Shown: positions 5,199 to 6,084 of the stretch, in pieces
Numbering within the stretch: position 1 is the stretch's first letter
How the letters are laid out: each line of letters starts with the position of its first letter
NCBI GenBank assembly: GCA_003451645.1
Contig: DMER01000173.1
Coordinates: 14,917 to 21,000, forward strand
Origin: Alphaproteobacteria bacterium
GTDB lineage: Bacteria; Pseudomonadota; Alphaproteobacteria; Micropepsales; Micropepsaceae
Reading direction: 5' to 3'
DNA: 6,084 nucleotides
The notes under the pieces: model-generated
What the model was told of the DNA's origin: nothing
Databases searched by the model: none
The model's input: the letters and a program-made list of their open reading frames with translations, nothing else
Translations under genes and position numbers: made by a program

Positions 5199-5962
5199 CC
5201 CGCCTGGGCCAAGGTCTTTTTTTATTGGTTCTGGTTGTGCGCAGTGCCCTGGGCGCTGAACCAGAGCACCTTGGCGTGACGGCCGGTGTCAGCCGGGACA
5301 GCTATATGATTTCCTCTACCTTCACAGGAACGGAGATCGTGGTGTTCGGCGGCATCGAAGCGGCGCAAGGCGGCGTGCTCGCGAGCCGGGAAGGCATTGA
5401 TGTCGCCGTTGTGGTCTTCGGTCCGGAACAGCATGTGACTGTCCGGCGTAAGGAACGGGTCGCAGGGCTGTGGATTAACCGGACGGCGGAGCGGTTTGAG
5501 CGCATGCTCGCCTACTACTACGCAGCAGCGACCGCAGATATCGCAACGCTGGCCCCGCCCGACGTCTTGGCCTCACGCGGGGTGGGCCTTGATGGGATGC
5601 TCAAGCCCGTGCGCGCGGCAGCGGAACCGTTCCGCGATGCCATTGTGCGGCGGAAACAGGCAGATCTTCTCTACGTTGAGAAACCGGGCGGCGTGACGTT
5701 TCTGTCGTCCTCAGTGTTTCGCGCAACCATTCCCCTTCCCGCCCAGGTGCCTGTCGGCGATTACACGATCAAGGTCTTCGCGTTCAAGAATGGCCAATTG
5801 GCCGGTGGCACGAGCGTGCCGTTTGCCATCGATAAAGAGGGCATTGAGCGCTGGACCTACGAACTCGCGACCAAGCGCGCTTGGGCCTATGCGGCACTGT
5901 CGGTTTTGGGCGCCCTTCTGGCGGGTTGGGTTGCCTACATCGCCTTCCGGGAGCGGCATTGA
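5195..5962 (+). CDS. TIGR02186 / Alph_Pro_TM family membrane-anchored periplasmic protein
   Basis: A 255-residue protein of the TIGR02186 (Pfam Alph_Pro_TM) family, known mainly from alphaproteobacteria and without an assigned biochemical role. It has an N-terminal signal peptide (hydrophobic 8-19, likely cleavage near ALGA-E at 20-22). Then come a beta-rich domain with FTGTEIVVFGGI (43-54), a VAVVVFGPEQHVTVRRKERVAGLWIN core (70-95) and VPVGDYTIKVFAFKNGQ (185-201). A C-terminal membrane helix (about 230-250) ends in FRERH. The predicted topology is a large periplasmic domain anchored by its C-terminus. It has no cysteines and no recognisable catalytic motif. The start is TTG, overlapping the permease stop as TTGA with GAGGAG 8 nt upstream, so expression is coupled to the permease. 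Such pairing suggests an accessory subunit of the transporter, but that is inference. Confidence 0.87.
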   Translation: MTRLGQGLFLLVLVVRSALGAEPEHLGVTAGVSRDSYMISSTFTGTEIVVFGGIEAAQGGVLASREGIDVAVVVFGPEQHVTVRRKERVAGLWINRTAERFERMLAYYYAAATADIATLAPPDVLASRGVGLDGMLKPVRAAAEPFRDAIVRRKQADLLYVEKPGGVTFLSSSVFRATIPLPAQVPVGDYTIKVFAFKNGQLAGGTSVPFAIDKEGIERWTYELATKRAWAYAALSVLGALLAGWVAYIAFRERH

Positions 5963-6084
5963 GGCGCTTCAAGGCCAATCAGGCCGCGCTGCGTGCCCGC
6001 AAGCGCCCGGCCCCGAAGGCATAGACCTTGTCTCGTCCAAGCAAGAAGGCTTGGAACCCTAAAGGGAAGACCGGGAAAAATGCC
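5963..6084. other. Downstream region without a convincing gene
   Basis: The last 122 nt hold no supported complete gene. A TTG at 5959-5961 overlaps the preceding TGA and opens a 21-codon frame ending at TAG 6022-6024 (LRRFKANQAALRARKRPAPK...). It is basic, has no ribosome-binding site and is probably noise. An ATG at 6080-6082 follows AAGGGAAG (6062-6069) by 10 nt and could start the next gene, but only one full codon after it is visible. I see no promoter. Confidence 0.4.
6036..6055. terminator. Hairpin downstream of the TSUP operon, without T-run
   Basis: TCCAAGC (6036-6042) and GCTTGGA (6049-6055) form a perfect 7-bp stem with a 6-nt loop (AAGAAG), about 75 nt after the operon's last stop. 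Neither side has a T-run, so intrinsic termination is doubtful. If the ATG at 6080 is real, the hairpin sits in that gene's leader instead. Confidence 0.3.

Noticed and set aside
5959..6024. 21-codon frame overlapping the TIGR02186 stop
   Set aside because: TTG start without a ribosome-binding site, very short, basic composition and no recognisable family; not supported as a gene.

Overview
The window looks like a core chromosomal stretch of a GC-rich alphaproteobacterium. Evidence for this is a PodJ-type polarity protein with the PWSVK...LGEWL N-terminus and periplasmic Sel1 repeats, a TIGR02186/Alph_Pro_TM protein (a family I know only from alphaproteobacteria), a TTAA-N7-TTAAC CtrA-type box, a Caulobacter-type promoter match and GANTC sites. 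The Hyphomicrobiales or a neighbouring order would fit, but I cannot fix genus or species. I see no mobile element, CRISPR array, tRNA or rRNA.

Layout. (1) Positions 1-285, minus strand: the first 95 residues of a MerR-family regulator of the LiuR/GnyR type, started by GTG and cut by the window edge. (2) Positions 286-522: a 237-nt divergent regulatory region. It holds a perfect TTGACGT-AA-ACGTCAA palindrome next to the regulator, a palindromic CtrA-type box, a promoter candidate, and two GANTC sites just before the next gene. (3) Positions 523-4125, plus: a 1200-residue PodJ-like polar organiser with a long coiled coil, a Pro/Ala-rich linker, one membrane helix, and a periplasmic tail of four Sel1 repeats. 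(4) Positions 4126-4280: a 155-nt gap with a 7-bp hairpin after the podJ stop and a small inverted repeat. (5) Positions 4281-5198 and 5195-5962, plus: a TSUP (TauE/SafE) anion permease and a TIGR02186 membrane-anchored periplasmic protein. They overlap by four bases (TTGA) and almost certainly form one translationally coupled operon. (6) Positions 5963-6084: no convincing gene. There is a 7-bp hairpin, and a possible start codon of a following gene at the very end.

The three transcription units appear functionally separate: branched-chain amino acid or acyl-CoA catabolism control (inferred for the MerR protein), cell polarity and cell cycle (PodJ), and export of a sulfur or organic anion (TSUP pair). 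The most interesting signals are the stacked cell-cycle-type sites in front of podJ, the strict 25-residue periodicity of the PodJ coiled coil, and the coupled TSUP-TIGR02186 pair, whose joint function is, to my knowledge, undefined. I do not see a clearly new system such as a defence island.
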